A stretch of 64,000 bases of DNA, taken from Gammaproteobacteria bacterium (GTDB lineage Bacteria > Pseudomonadota > Gammaproteobacteria > UBA6429 > Thiohalophilaceae). The stretch's first letter is position 1; every line of letters starts with the position of its first letter. The stretch covers positions 62,001 to 126,000 of the forward strand of contig WGLP01000007.1 of NCBI GenBank assembly GCA_016125505.1, read 5' to 3'. The notes below the pieces were generated by a model. It ran no database searches. It saw nothing but the letters and a program-made list of their open reading frames with translations, and was not told the DNA's origin. A program made the position numbers and the translations under genes. Shown here in pieces: positions 8,250-15,447 of the stretch.

Positions 8250-10523
8250 TTAGAAAAAGCTGCGGTCGAAGTTGCCGCTGGTACTGCCGCTGGCACCGGC
8301 ATTCCAGCTCCATTGACTGCCGACGCTGGCACTGGCTTCCGCCCCTGGGCTGGCAGTGTCGGTGCTGACCACGCTACTCGATGCCTTCGCACCGACACTG
8401 GCCTCGACGCGTACATCGGTGATGCCGCTGCGGTCGAACTCGACGCCGAAACTGCCTTTGACCTCGACGCCGACTTCCAGCGGACCGGACTTGATCTTGT
8501 CGCCGCCCAGGACAATATCGCGTGCCTTGCCTATGGGAAGATCATCGATCTTTTCCGGCCCAATGCCGGCCTTGGCGCCCACGCTGACACCGCCGCTGGC
8601 AAGTCCCTGCTCGTCAAATTCACCATGCGCGCCCACGGTCACCGCTTCAACCTGCACCTCGACGGAGGCGCTCAGCACGCGATCCTTGTTCATGTCTTCG
8701 ACCCACTTGGCCTTGAAGCCCGTCAACATCGGTTCGAACGTGGTTATCATCTTGTTGCAGCGCACCTGGATAGAACCGAAGCCAAGTAAATCGAGATTGC
8801 TCACGTAGTCGCAGTGCAGGTCGTCGAAGTCGCGTAGCTTGCCGCCTTTCGCCGGCTTGGTTTTTTCCTCCGGCCTGCAGTAATCGACTTCGGCATTGGC
8901 GACACCGGCGGCCTTCAGGTTGGCGAGTGTGTTCAGATAACTTGCCTCGGCCATGTGTTTGCTGTCTTCGAACTGGCTGTCGTTGACAGCGGTGTACTGG
9001 GCAAAGTACGCGTCGGCATCGGCCTTGCGCCGGGTCCAGGCGAGCCACTCGTTCTGCAGCGGTTGCAGCTGACCGTTCCAGTGTTCCAGGTAGGCATTCA
9101 CGATCTTGCCGATCTCGCCGCAGCCGCAGCGTTCGCCACCGAAGTTGGGTTGTGCATTGCAACGCGCGCGCACGTCTGCGATGCGTTTACCGGTATCCAT
9201 CCAGTCGGCCTGTAGTTTGGCCTGCACTTGCTGCACGTCACTCGTCAATTGGCCGAGTTTGCGTTGCAGCACATCCGTGTCGAAGGCATACACCGTGCTG
9301 GCCTTGGCGGCGAGCGGGCCGGGCACGCTATGCATGCGTTCGCCGCCGGGCCCGCTGTTCTTCATCGTGAAGCTCCCGCCAAACGGCGTGTTAATAACGC
9401 TGCTGGGTGCCTTGCCTCCCGTGCCTGCCTGGCTCGCGGCAAATGCATAGTTGAGTTCGGCGCCGCGGGTGGCGGCCTCCGCGATGAAGTTTTGCCACGC
9501 AGGGATGGCTGTGGGTAGCTCAGCCATGCTCATCGGATACGGTGGTGGCTCGAATTTGCCGAGGCCCAATGGGTCAGCAGGCATGGGCAAGGTCCAGCGC
9601 ACATCGTTTTTTTGCAGCTTACCGCCGAGGTGTTCCAGCCGTTGCCGCTTGGCCTCGCTAAAGCCGCCACGGATCGCGGCACGCATCGACGCTTGCGCGG
9701 CGGCCTTGTCGCCGCTTGCTTCTTCAATGACGGACTTGGTGACATTCGCCTGCGGATGATTTGGTGAGAAACGCACGGCGAGTGTCAGCGTCTGCCTGGC
9801 TTCCTCGATCTCACCCAGTTCGAACCAAGCCTGTCCGAGATTGTTGAGAATGGTGCTGTTATTGGGATAGCGTGCATTGAGTGTGATCAGGATCGGCAGG
9901 GCGGCCTGACTCACTTTCTGCATTGTCAGAAACGCGGCGAGGTTGTTGAGGTCCTGTGCCTGGCCTGCGGCGAGCGCGACCTTGCCTATTAAATAAGTTG
10001 CCTCCGGCCAGGCGCCCCACGCGGCGAGACCGTTCGCGGTTTGTCGCAAGCGTTGCGTAAGATCGCCACCAGCCTTGCGTTCTATGTCTTCGATCAATTC
10101 GGCGCGTCGCAAAGCTTCAGATGTGAGTGCGCTGCGCAACTTGGGCTGCAAACTTTCGATGTGCGCCTTCAACTGTGCACCGGTCAATGGCTGGCGCGAA
10201 ATCCTGGCAAGGAGTGCGCTATCGCGTTTGGGTACGGCGATATCGGAGTCAGATATAGGCGCGGGTGTGGATGTCTTTCCATTCTGCCGTGCCAACTCCG
10301 CTTCGATGGCCTTGCGTTGCTCCGGCGGCATCAACTCTAACTGTTGCCGCAGCATGCGCATTGCATCGTCACCCGATTCCGCCAATGCAAATCCAGGCAA
10401 TAAAAATATCGCGCTGACACACAAGGCAATTAACTTGTCACTGCGCACGCCAGCAGAGCTATGTAATGCGCGCCGCTTTAAAGTGAAAGAGTCGATGCAA
10501 GTAACAGCCAATTTATTTTTCAT
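8250..10523 (-). CDS. Exported TPR protein with beta-rich C-terminus, copy 2
   Basis: About 757 residues, paralogue of 3671-5848 along its whole length. Signal-like segment LIALCVSAIFLLPGFALA after a long basic N-terminus, then LMPPEQRKAIEAELARQ, TPR-like repeats (NNLAAFLTMQKVSQAALPILITLNARYPNN in parts, LGQAWFELGEIEEARQTL), a Gly/Ser insertion not present in copy 1, a Cys-rich segment (RARCNAQPNFGGERCGCGEIG, DYCRPEE, DDLHCDYVS, QVRCNKM) and a strand-rich C-terminus ending in GNFDRSFF. The terminal Phe and alternating strands resemble outer-membrane signals, but the segment is too short for a full barrel on its own. First gene of the operon; a sigma-70-like promoter lies 55 bases upstream. 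The start (10523, MKNK) lacks a clear ribosome-binding site and may be wrong. Confidence 0.78.
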   Translation of the reverse strand: MKNKLAVTCIDSFTLKRRALHSSAGVRSDKLIALCVSAIFLLPGFALAESGDDAMRMLRQQLELMPPEQRKAIEAELARQNGKTSTPAPISDSDIAVPKRDSALLARISRQPLTGAQLKAHIESLQPKLRSALTSEALRRAELIEDIERKAGGDLTQRLRQTANGLAAWGAWPEATYLIGKVALAAGQAQDLNNLAAFLTMQKVSQAALPILITLNARYPNNSTILNNLGQAWFELGEIEEARQTLTLAVRFSPNHPQANVTKSVIEEASGDKAAAQASMRAAIRGGFSEAKRQRLEHLGGKLQKNDVRWTLPMPADPLGLGKFEPPPYPMSMAELPTAIPAWQNFIAEAATRGAELNYAFAASQAGTGGKAPSSVINTPFGGSFTMKNSGPGGERMHSVPGPLAAKASTVYAFDTDVLQRKLGQLTSDVQQVQAKLQADWMDTGKRIADVRARCNAQPNFGGERCGCGEIGKIVNAYLEHWNGQLQPLQNEWLAWTRRKADADAYFAQYTAVNDSQFEDSKHMAEASYLNTLANLKAAGVANAEVDYCRPEEKTKPAKGGKLRDFDDLHCDYVSNLDLLGFGSIQVRCNKMITTFEPMLTGFKAKWVEDMNKDRVLSASVEVQVEAVTVGAHGEFDEQGLASGGVSVGAKAGIGPEKIDDLPIGKARDIVLGGDKIKSGPLEVGVEVKGSFGVEFDRSGITDVRVEASVGAKASSSVVSTDTASPGAEASASVGSQWSWNAGASGSTSGNFDRSFF

Positions 10524-10577
10524 ATTGCAGCGCAATGGAAATGGGTTTGTATGAATAGGGGAATTTGATATGCCGTG

Positions 10578-10621
10578 ATTTTGTGTTTGGGTAAATCAAC
10601 TTGTCAACACGAAGGTGTTGA
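10578..10621 (-). promoter_or_regulatory. Sigma-70-like promoter with overlapping palindrome
   Basis: On the minus strand a perfect TTGACA (10602-10607) is followed after 18 bases by CAAAAT (10578-10583), pointing at the exported-protein operon. The -35 box overlaps a palindrome TCAACAC-gaag-GTGTTGA at 10604-10621, a position suited to a repressor. Promoter strength and the binding protein are inference. Confidence 0.5.
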
Positions 10622-10663
10622 AAAGGAGTGTATTAACAGCATTAAAGTGAAAATAGCGCATAA

Positions 10664-10706
10664 CTAAGACGTGGTCGTACTACCTTTGGCGTACGACCAG
10701 TCTTAG
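10664..10706. repeat. Long imperfect palindrome upstream of exported-protein operon
   Basis: Arms CTAAGAC (10664-10670) plus GGTCGTAC (10673-10680) pair with GTACGACC (10691-10698) plus GTCTTAG (10700-10706), giving 15 base pairs with a 2:1 bulge and a 10-base loop. It is flanked by ATAAC and GTTAC. This is the left edge of the cassette region, so it may be a decayed attC, an operator or a structured leader. On the minus strand GTTATGC follows the right arm, reminiscent of an attC end. Confidence 0.5.
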
Positions 10707-10926
10707 CGCGTTACATACTTTATATATGTTACAGATAAATTCATCTGCTTAACGGCGTGAAGGAATAAGACGTGTTATGAGGTAACTTGTCACCGAAAGA
10801 GACAGAAACCGTTCTGATATCTTGTTGCGAAACAGTTATAAAACCAAGAACGTCTTAGAGGAGGTAATTGTTGGCGTATAAGAAAAAAATTCGGGGTTGC
10901 TAAAGCAGAAAAGTTTGAGTTGTGTT
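10707..10926. other. Gene-free AT-rich stretch with TAAGACGT repeats
   Basis: I see no convincing coding sequence. TAAGACGT occurs at 10665-10672 and 10766-10773 and inverted (ACGTCTTA) at 10850-10857. The spacing suggests a decayed cassette or repeated binding sites. It forms the junction between the integron-like array and the GC-richer operon. Confidence 0.45.
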
Positions 10927-11280
10927 TTATTTTTTTAAGAACTCATATTCGGTCGGGTCAATTTTCTTTGTGAATTGGCCGTCAGCATAATTCACTAAAA
11001 CCGTATTATCCATGAAGTTCATGGTGAACGATTTGCCGCTGACCAATATCCCTGGGACATAGCTTGCCGGCGTTGAACTCCAGCCTTCCTTATTATTTCT
11101 TACCCAGGAAATAAATTTATTATATTTTTCACCTCCCGGATTTAATAAATACTCTTCCGTATTAAGTTCCGTTCCGTATATATAGACCTGAAGGGTTTCA
11201 TTTGGATCAATAAATTTAGCAGTGTCAATTGTGCATGACACCAGCACAAATGCGAACAGGATTAGTCTGATCTTCTTCAT
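10927..11280 (-). CDS. Cassette lipoprotein, 117 residues
   Basis: Small lipoprotein of unknown function. MKKIRLILFAFVLVSC gives a signal peptide with lipobox LVSC, so the mature N-terminus is Cys16. The mature domain (VYIYGTELNTEEYLL, KFISWVRNNKEGWSSTPASY, GILVSGKSFTMNFMDNTVLV) looks like a small alpha/beta domain. The start at 11280 is chosen because it places the signal correctly; an upstream in-frame start would overlap the neighbouring gene. Last recognisable gene of the cassette array; AT-rich. Confidence 0.72.
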   Translation of the reverse strand: MKKIRLILFAFVLVSCTIDTAKFIDPNETLQVYIYGTELNTEEYLLNPGGEKYNKFISWVRNNKEGWSSTPASYVPGILVSGKSFTMNFMDNTVLVNYADGQFTKKIDPTEYEFLKK

Positions 11281-11350
11281 GTCTGTTAATAAATAATGGG
11301 AAAAGTAATCGAACCTGAATCGCGCTGCGGTTGAATAACCTGCTATGGCT
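11281..11350 (-). other. Degenerate attC-like site
   Basis: On the minus strand this spacer contains TCAACCGCAGCGCG followed by TTC, GG and ATTACTTT. This is close to the right half of the attC at 14209-14302, which reads TCAACCGCAACGCG and GGTTACTTT. Canonical end boxes are lost, so recombination activity is doubtful. Confidence 0.5.
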
Positions 11351-11734
11351 TTAAAAATATTTATAAACAAGCCAATTACCTATAGCGACTATTAATGCAA
11401 AATATGAAAATAATACCATTTCATTAATGTTAATTTCTGAAAACATTAACCAACAGACAAGCACTGCTCCAATTTGTGACACGGCAATTATACTTAATAT
11501 GTTTAAGCTATTTAGTTTTCGTAAAATTAGTGCAACAGGAACACCAAATATTAGTGACACTCCATAACTGATAGGTATTCCAAGAGCAATATAAAGTAAC
11601 AAGTAAGTATGCCAAGCCTCATCAGGTAATGGGAAAACAATAATTTGAAATATCACCAAAACAATAGATGCTGGAATGATGATGAGTGGGCCTACAGTAG
11701 CTGATGCTAGAATTTTTTTAGTATCAGTGTGCAC
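11351..11734 (-). CDS. Cassette membrane protein, 127 residues
   Basis: Four predicted transmembrane helices (around residues 12-34, 42-66, 76-97 and 104-124) with short loops and a charged N-terminus MHTDTKK. No family recognised. GTG start at 11734, 14 bases after the attC end box CTATAAC/GTTATAG at 11748-11754, the usual spacing for a cassette gene. AT-rich. Ends in YKYF with TAA, followed at once by the degenerate attC. Confidence 0.68.
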   Translation of the reverse strand: MHTDTKKILASATVGPLIIIPASIVLVIFQIIVFPLPDEAWHTYLLLYIALGIPISYGVSLIFGVPVALILRKLNSLNILSIIAVSQIGAVLVCWLMFSEININEMVLFSYFALIVAIGNWLVYKYF

Positions 11735-11747
11735 GAGGTTCTTTTAG

Positions 11748-11790
11748 CTATAACGTTGCGCTAAAGGGCGCCGTCTTTTGGCGTCCCAAG
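11748..11790 (-). other. attC site, right half, cut by IS
   Basis: Minus strand AGCGCAACGTTATAG forms the L'/R' end of an attC. It is complementary to GCCTAACAAGGCGCT at the other side of the insertion sequence (13106-13120), so the IS at 11791-13080 lies inside one attC. The half-site also holds a short GC-rich hairpin. Confidence 0.65.
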
Positions 11791-11825
11791 GGAGCTCCCC
11801 CGAAATAGTAGACACACCCATTATC

Positions 11826-12713
11826 CTACGCCGCTCTTTTCTCATATTCCATTGGTGAATGATAGCTTATGCCGGAATGCAATCGCCGCTTGTTGTAAAA
11901 ATCATGCATGTAGTCACTCAAGGTGAGCCGTAGGTCACTCTCATCTTTGAATGAATACCCGTAAATGCATTCCGTCTTCATACTTCTGAAAAATGATTCC
12001 ATGTGTGCATTGTCCGTCACGGTTGAAGGACGGTTCATGCTCGATAATATCCCTCGACGCCTTAGTTCATTTTGCATCAGGTGGGATCCATATTCCGTGC
12101 CGCGATCGGTGTGAAAGATCAAACCCGGCTTCACCTCTCTGAGCTTTAATGCCTTTCGTAACGCTGACAAGGTCAATTCCGCCGTCTTATAGTTTTCCAG
12201 TGACCAGCCGACAATCTTTCGGGAATATAAGTCCATCACAACGGCCAGGTAACACCACTTCCCTCGTACTTTAATGTAGGTAATATCACCGACCCACTGT
12301 TGGTTAATGGCGGTCGGTGCTGGCTTATCAAAACGTAAATTAGGCAGTTTCATATAGGATGACACGGCGGCTGCTTTTCGGCGATACATTCTCGCTGCCT
12401 TTCCTACCAATCCTGTTTCCCGCATAAGCCGCTCTACACGGCTACGGCCGACGCGTTCGCCCTCTTGTCGTAGCTGTTTGAATACGCGCGGACTGTCGTA
12501 GGTGGTATCACTGTCGATAAAGATCTGCTTTATCTTTTCCAGCAACTGCCTATCTGAATTCTCCCGAAGACCTTCACCGCGTGCACGCCACTTATAGAAC
12601 CCAGCAGGGGAGACATTGAGCCAGTCACACAGGTATCTAACACCTAAGGCTTCTCCGTGCCGCTCGATGAAGCTGAATCGGTCTGCCTTACTTCCGCTAG
12701 ATACCGTTGCCAC
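11826..12713 (-). CDS. IS3-family transposase OrfB (DDE catalytic part)
   Basis: 295 residues with the integrase-core DDE triad: Asp in WVGDITYIKV, Asp in FHTDRGTEYGS and Glu in NAHMESFFRSMKTE, plus the IS3 signature YNKRRLHSGISYHSPMEYE at the C-terminus. The N-terminal HTH_21-like segment (YKWRARGEG, IFIDSDTTYDSPRVFKQL) is present. Its reading frame opens right at the A6G slippery site of orfA, so it is most likely made as an OrfAB fusion by -1 frameshifting. The GTG at 12713 is only the first possible start and probably not a natural initiation site. Confidence 0.92.
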   Translation of the reverse strand: MATVSSGSKADRFSFIERHGEALGVRYLCDWLNVSPAGFYKWRARGEGLRENSDRQLLEKIKQIFIDSDTTYDSPRVFKQLRQEGERVGRSRVERLMRETGLVGKAARMYRRKAAAVSSYMKLPNLRFDKPAPTAINQQWVGDITYIKVRGKWCYLAVVMDLYSRKIVGWSLENYKTAELTLSALRKALKLREVKPGLIFHTDRGTEYGSHLMQNELRRRGILSSMNRPSTVTDNAHMESFFRSMKTECIYGYSFKDESDLRLTLSDYMHDFYNKRRLHSGISYHSPMEYEKRAA

Positions 12714-13027
12714 TTTTTTAGCACGTCGTTCTCCCGCTTGAGGCGTGCGTTCTCACTGCGTAGACGTGCATTCTCTGTCTTCGTCTGTGAAGTCGGTTGG
12801 TCCTTTGTTTTCTTATCCAGTCCCATAACAACCTTCCTCGAGTCTTCCGAAACGAGCTTCCCGTCTCGATATTCCTTTCTCCATCTCGACACCATAAACG
12901 GATGAATCCCCAATCCTTCTGAGATTTGCTTTATCTGTATCCCCTCAACATAGCTTAGACGAACTACCCTGACTTTAAACTCTTTCGAGTACTCCAACGT
13001 CCTTTCTTTGCTCTTTATCCTGCCCAT
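12644..13027 (-). CDS. IS3-family transposase OrfA (DNA-binding part)
   Basis: 127 residues. Helix-turn-helix of the transposase_8/IS3 type (EFKVRVVRLSYVEGIQIKQI, LGIHPFMVSRWRKEY) followed by a leucine zipper (ENARLRSENARLKRENDVLKK). ATG at 13027 with GAGAGG eight bases upstream. Overlaps orfB by 70 bases in another frame. Binds the terminal repeats as part of the OrfAB transposase, and alone commonly acts as a regulator in this family. Confidence 0.9.
   Translation of the reverse strand: MGRIKSKERTLEYSKEFKVRVVRLSYVEGIQIKQISEGLGIHPFMVSRWRKEYRDGKLVSEDSRKVVMGLDKKTKDQPTSQTKTENARLRSENARLKRENDVLKKWQRYLAEVRQTDSASSSGTEKP
12713..12719 (-). other. Programmed -1 frameshift site (A6G)
   Basis: In the orfA frame the codons CTA AAA AAG contain the slippery heptamer A-AAA-AAG. 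A -1 slip joins orfA directly to the orfB frame (LKK then VATVSSG). This is the classical IS3-family arrangement. Confidence 0.8.
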
Positions 13028-13080
13028 ATTCAACACCTCTCTCGTTTGAAAAAAGGTGTCTACTTTTCAAGGGGAACCCC

Positions 13081-13120
13081 ACCAGCAGCCGGAGGCTGCG
13101 AATTGAGCGCCTTGTTAGGC
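13081..13120 (-). other. attC site, left half, cut by IS
   Basis: Minus strand begins GCCTAACAAGGCGCTCAA, a textbook R''/L'' end of an attC, followed by a GCAGCC-tcc-GGCTGC hairpin. It begins 28 bases after the stop of the SIR2-like gene and is broken by the IS at 13080. The other half is at 11748-11790. Confidence 0.72.
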
Positions 13121-13148
13121 ACTATTACTATTGTGCCTTCGTATTTAC

Positions 13149-14198
13149 TCATATTGATGTCAGACTCCTTCTATACTCATCTAGCAACTGAGAACAAGTC
13201 AGATCATTCCTTAGTTCGACTTTTTTAATATCGTTCCCTGTTAAGCTTTTTATTTCCCTTTCTACAATATCTCGATCCGAATTTGATAAGCCTAATGCAG
13301 TACCATACGAGACTTTGGGCGCTGATTCTGCTCCTTCTGAGGAAAGCAAATTCATGTTCATAGGATGAAATGCAAACCCGAGAAATATTAATCTATCGCA
13401 CTCTGCGACAGAATTTCGAATCAGATCGATACTACTGGTGTCTGGATTAGTGCCCTCTGTGAACGTACGTATTTGAGCAGAAATATCCAGTAGACTCTGT
13501 GGATGAGGATCTGCTCCGAATTCAATTGGTATTTCCTGACGCTGCCATGGAAGAGAGCCTACACGACCATATGGATGATAGACGCTGAGACTACTAAGCA
13601 TCTTAGCAGCGTCAGTACTGTTTACTCTGTAGTAGTTCTGGATCGCATAGTACAAGAAGTGCTCAAAGCAACGATCATAGTTAAACGAAATCACTGTTAG
13701 ATTAGCCAAGTTATTTGATAAGTCATCTACTCGGCAGTTCTCGGTTAATAGTTGTACAAATTTGTTGTACCAAGTGTTCTCGACCTTATCAAAATTGATC
13801 ATTTCCCTGCCTTCACGCCGATTGACGTAAAGAGATGATGATTTTTCTGCTTCTAATATCGATTGTGCAATACCTAGCTTACCTGCAACTACCGTAAGTT
13901 CATCATTTGCATGTGCATCTAGGTAGTTATCAATAGATATTGCCTGTGGCATAGCATCTCTTATCCGCCAACAGGCATGTAGGTACGGATTTAAATCGCG
14001 CCCATTTTCATTTTGGAGCTTGATGCGAAATGCAGTGTCGATTTCTCTGGAACCACTCGTACGACTGAAACCATCTTTATACTTGATGTCGATCAGACGA
14101 GCGATTTTAGATTTGAGATCTCTCCCAACAGGTAGCCCAGCTTCACTACTTGCGCCGGCGCCTAGAACTATTGTTGTTTTACCTTCAGAGAATGCCAT
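13149..14198 (-). CDS. SIR2-like NAD-binding protein in an integron cassette
   Basis: 349 residues. The N-terminus KTTIVLGAGASSEAGLPVG is the SIR2 nucleotide-binding Gly-Ala-Gly-Ala-Ser motif (about residues 13-17). A central LTVISFNYDRCFEHFL carries the Asn-Asp pair of SIR2-like domains, and VYHPYGRVGSL supplies a candidate catalytic His. A late strand DRLIFLGFAFHP completes the Rossmann-like order. SIR2-like proteins of this size commonly act as NAD-depleting anti-phage effectors; that role is inference here. No second domain or partner gene is visible. Starts at ATG 14198, ten bases after an attC end, and is AT-rich like the other cassettes. It could be a stand-alone defence cassette. Confidence 0.7.
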   Translation of the reverse strand: MAFSEGKTTIVLGAGASSEAGLPVGRDLKSKIARLIDIKYKDGFSRTSGSREIDTAFRIKLQNENGRDLNPYLHACWRIRDAMPQAISIDNYLDAHANDELTVVAGKLGIAQSILEAEKSSSLYVNRREGREMINFDKVENTWYNKFVQLLTENCRVDDLSNNLANLTVISFNYDRCFEHFLYYAIQNYYRVNSTDAAKMLSSLSVYHPYGRVGSLPWQRQEIPIEFGADPHPQSLLDISAQIRTFTEGTNPDTSSIDLIRNSVAECDRLIFLGFAFHPMNMNLLSSEGAESAPKVSYGTALGLSNSDRDIVEREIKSLTGNDIKKVELRNDLTCSQLLDEYRRSLTSI

Positions 14199-14208
14199 TA
14201 GTTATTAC

Positions 14209-14302
14209 GCCTAACGAATAAAGTAACCGGGCCCGAAACCGCGTTGCGGTTGAGGTTCCGAGCAGGGCCGGATGCCCTGTGTGGTTGACGGCCTTGTTAT
14301 GT
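14209..14302 (-). other. attC recombination site
   Basis: A 94-base imperfect palindrome between two cassette genes. On the minus strand it runs from ACATAAC near the upstream gene's stop to GTTAGGC ten bases before the SIR2-like ATG. The interior has nested hairpins (GGGC-atccg-GCCC, AACCGCAACGCGGTT). Size and end boxes fit an integron attC. Confidence 0.78.
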
Positions 14303-14307
14303 GTTTC

Positions 14308-14637
14308 TTATTTAATTGCATATTCCTTATATTTAACAACAAACTCTTTGGCTTGTTCTAGAGTTTCTGGGTATGGAACAGTGTCTTTTTGATCGTTTCC
14401 AGTTCTAATTTTTTGAAATCTAAAACCATGGTCAAATAGGAATTTGATTTTTTGCCATTGCTTTTTGTCTGACTTTTTCGGAGTTTTAAAATGGCGTCCA
14501 AAATTATATGAAGGGTTACCACATTCAGGGCATTTGAGTTCCATAGGCACACCTTCGGTACGCACAAACTCTCGTTTGAATGATTTGCAACAATTTAAGC
14601 AGGCAAAGGCCATATTGTATGGTGTGCTGTCTTTCAT
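14308..14637 (-). CDS. Cassette zinc-ribbon protein, 109 residues
   Basis: Two Cys pairs, FACLNCCKSF (Cys13, Cys16 and an extra Cys17) and KCPECGNPSY, spaced as a zinc ribbon in the first 45 residues. A basic segment (KTPKKSDKKQWQKIKFLFDHGF) and an acidic/aromatic tail follow. No family recognised. It may bind nucleic acid or act as a small adaptor, but there is no direct evidence. Third-position AT richness and placement between two attC sites mark it as cassette-borne. Start ATG 14637, which follows the attC end GTTATTT by 13 bases. Confidence 0.68.
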   Translation of the reverse strand: MKDSTPYNMAFACLNCCKSFKREFVRTEGVPMELKCPECGNPSYNFGRHFKTPKKSDKKQWQKIKFLFDHGFRFQKIRTGNDQKDTVPYPETLEQAKEFVVKYKEYAIK

Positions 14638-14650
14638 AGTTTCTTTTTAC

Positions 14651-14724
14651 AAATAACGTTTGAAATGAGGGGCGGATAAAGCGCGCAGCACTTTAGACGG
14701 TCCCACACGAATGAGTTGTTATGA
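14651..14724 (-). other. attC recombination site
   Basis: A 74-base spacer with TCATAAC at one end (overlapping the stop codon of the next gene) and GTTATTT at the other, with GC-rich inner repeats (GCGCGC, CCGCCCC). The end boxes are weaker than in the neighbouring attC sites. Confidence 0.62.
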
Positions 14725-15132
14725 GTTATTGCTATATGCATGTCTGGCGTCGGTGAAATATATAATGCCAATAATAGCGCCTGACACTAATGTTTCTAGA
14801 GTATTAAATAGCCCTGAATAGGGCCCCACAATAAAATGGCCCAGCAAGGGGTGCAATATAACAGGCACAAAAAAAGACACTAGAAATAAATACTTCGCCC
14901 AATTTTTATTGAAGATAACGCCAAATATTGAAATATATTTAGTTACCAATGTAAGCAGAATAATTAAAGTAATAATGCCCCACCAGTCTGGCAGATTGCT
15001 GTATTGGTAATTTTTATAAGCATGTAACAATTGTGGTGTTGTAGCTACCTCATGTTTATAAATGAAGTAGTTGACTATATTGATAATTATCAATGAAACG
15101 CATAAATATAATACTGGTTTATTTTTTGTCAT
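14719..15132 (-). CDS. Cassette membrane protein, 137 residues
   Basis: Four hydrophobic helices at about 6-26, 48-70, 80-105 and 108-126, starting with MTKNKPVLYLCVSL. No family recognised. The gene is very AT-rich. Its TAA stop is embedded in an attC end box, as is typical for cassettes that were captured with minimal spacing. ATG at 15132 lies seven bases downstream of the GTTGTGA end of the attC at 15139-15213. Function unknown. Confidence 0.68.
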   Translation of the reverse strand: MTKNKPVLYLCVSLIIINIVNYFIYKHEVATTPQLLHAYKNYQYSNLPDWWGIITLIILLTLVTKYISIFGVIFNKNWAKYLFLVSFFVPVILHPLLGHFIVGPYSGLFNTLETLVSGAIIGIIYFTDARHAYSNNS

Positions 15133-15138
15133 TTGAAC

Positions 15139-15213
15139 TCACAACGCAGAGTTGAGGGGCCGAGGGGCCCGCGCCAGCGGGACCCGAGGTCCCTCTTGAA
15201 CGATGTGTTAGAC
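15139..15213 (-). other. attC recombination site
   Basis: A 75-base palindrome with a perfect GTCTAAC box (15207-15213) whose TAA is the stop codon of the first cassette gene, and GTTGTGA at 15139-15145. Inner arms GAGGGACC, GGTCCC and GGGCCCC pair repeatedly. One of the clearest attC sites in the array. Confidence 0.8.
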
Positions 15214-15438
15214 GGTTTGTTTAAGAGCTTGCACCGCAATTAGTATCTCCCCGCCTGACAATGAACGCTTCTCGCACCTTACAACAGCCCCAGTTTGGAA
15301 CTGCCAATGCTCATCTTCTGGAGCATTATTCTTGGTGATGATTCGATAGCGGTCCTCAGAAAGATGCTCTGCCTCAACCGGGCGCCAGACATCAGTGCCC
15401 TCATCTAGAAGATATACATATATCGTTGTCGAAGGCAT
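15208..15438 (-). CDS. First cassette gene, small protein of 76 residues
   Basis: MPSTTIYVYLLDEGTDVWRP at the N-terminus, then EAEHLSEDRYRIITKNNAPE, DEHWQFQTGAVVRCEKRSL and GGEILIAVQAL. It looks like a compact beta-barrel of about five strands. I recall similar short proteins with the same YLLDEGTDVWRPV opening in many genomes, but no function. Start 15438 is the ATG ten bases after GTTAGAC; an upstream in-frame start would run through the recombination site. First gene after the presumed promoter, so probably the best expressed cassette. Confidence 0.7.
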   Translation of the reverse strand: MPSTTIYVYLLDEGTDVWRPVEAEHLSEDRYRIITKNNAPEDEHWQFQTGAVVRCEKRSLSGGEILIAVQALKQTV

Positions 15439-15447
15439 GAGAAATCC

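Larger units (their letters stand above)
11791..13080 (-). mobile_element. IS3-family insertion sequence
   Basis: About 1.29 kb with two overlapping genes (orfA 12644-13027, orfB 11826-12713) and imperfect terminal inverted repeats. The left end reads GGAGCTCCCC then GAAATAGTAGACAC; the right end, minus strand, reads GGGGTTCCCC then TTGAAAAGTAGACAC. No target-site duplication is visible at the chosen ends (AAG against ACC), which may reflect an old insertion or boundaries off by a base or two. Reading frames are intact, so the element may still be active. Confidence 0.88.

Noticed and set aside
10664-10706. Rho-independent terminator for the array or the exported operon
   Set aside because: A good stem but no T-run on either strand and a 10-base loop; kept only as a palindrome.
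11791-13080. Target-site duplication around the IS3 element
   Set aside because: Flanking trinucleotides are AAG and ACC; no matching 3-5 base repeat was found at or near the chosen ends.
13081-15213. CRISPR array
   Set aside because: The repeated spacers are attC-like palindromes of differing sequence, not identical short repeats with unique spacers.
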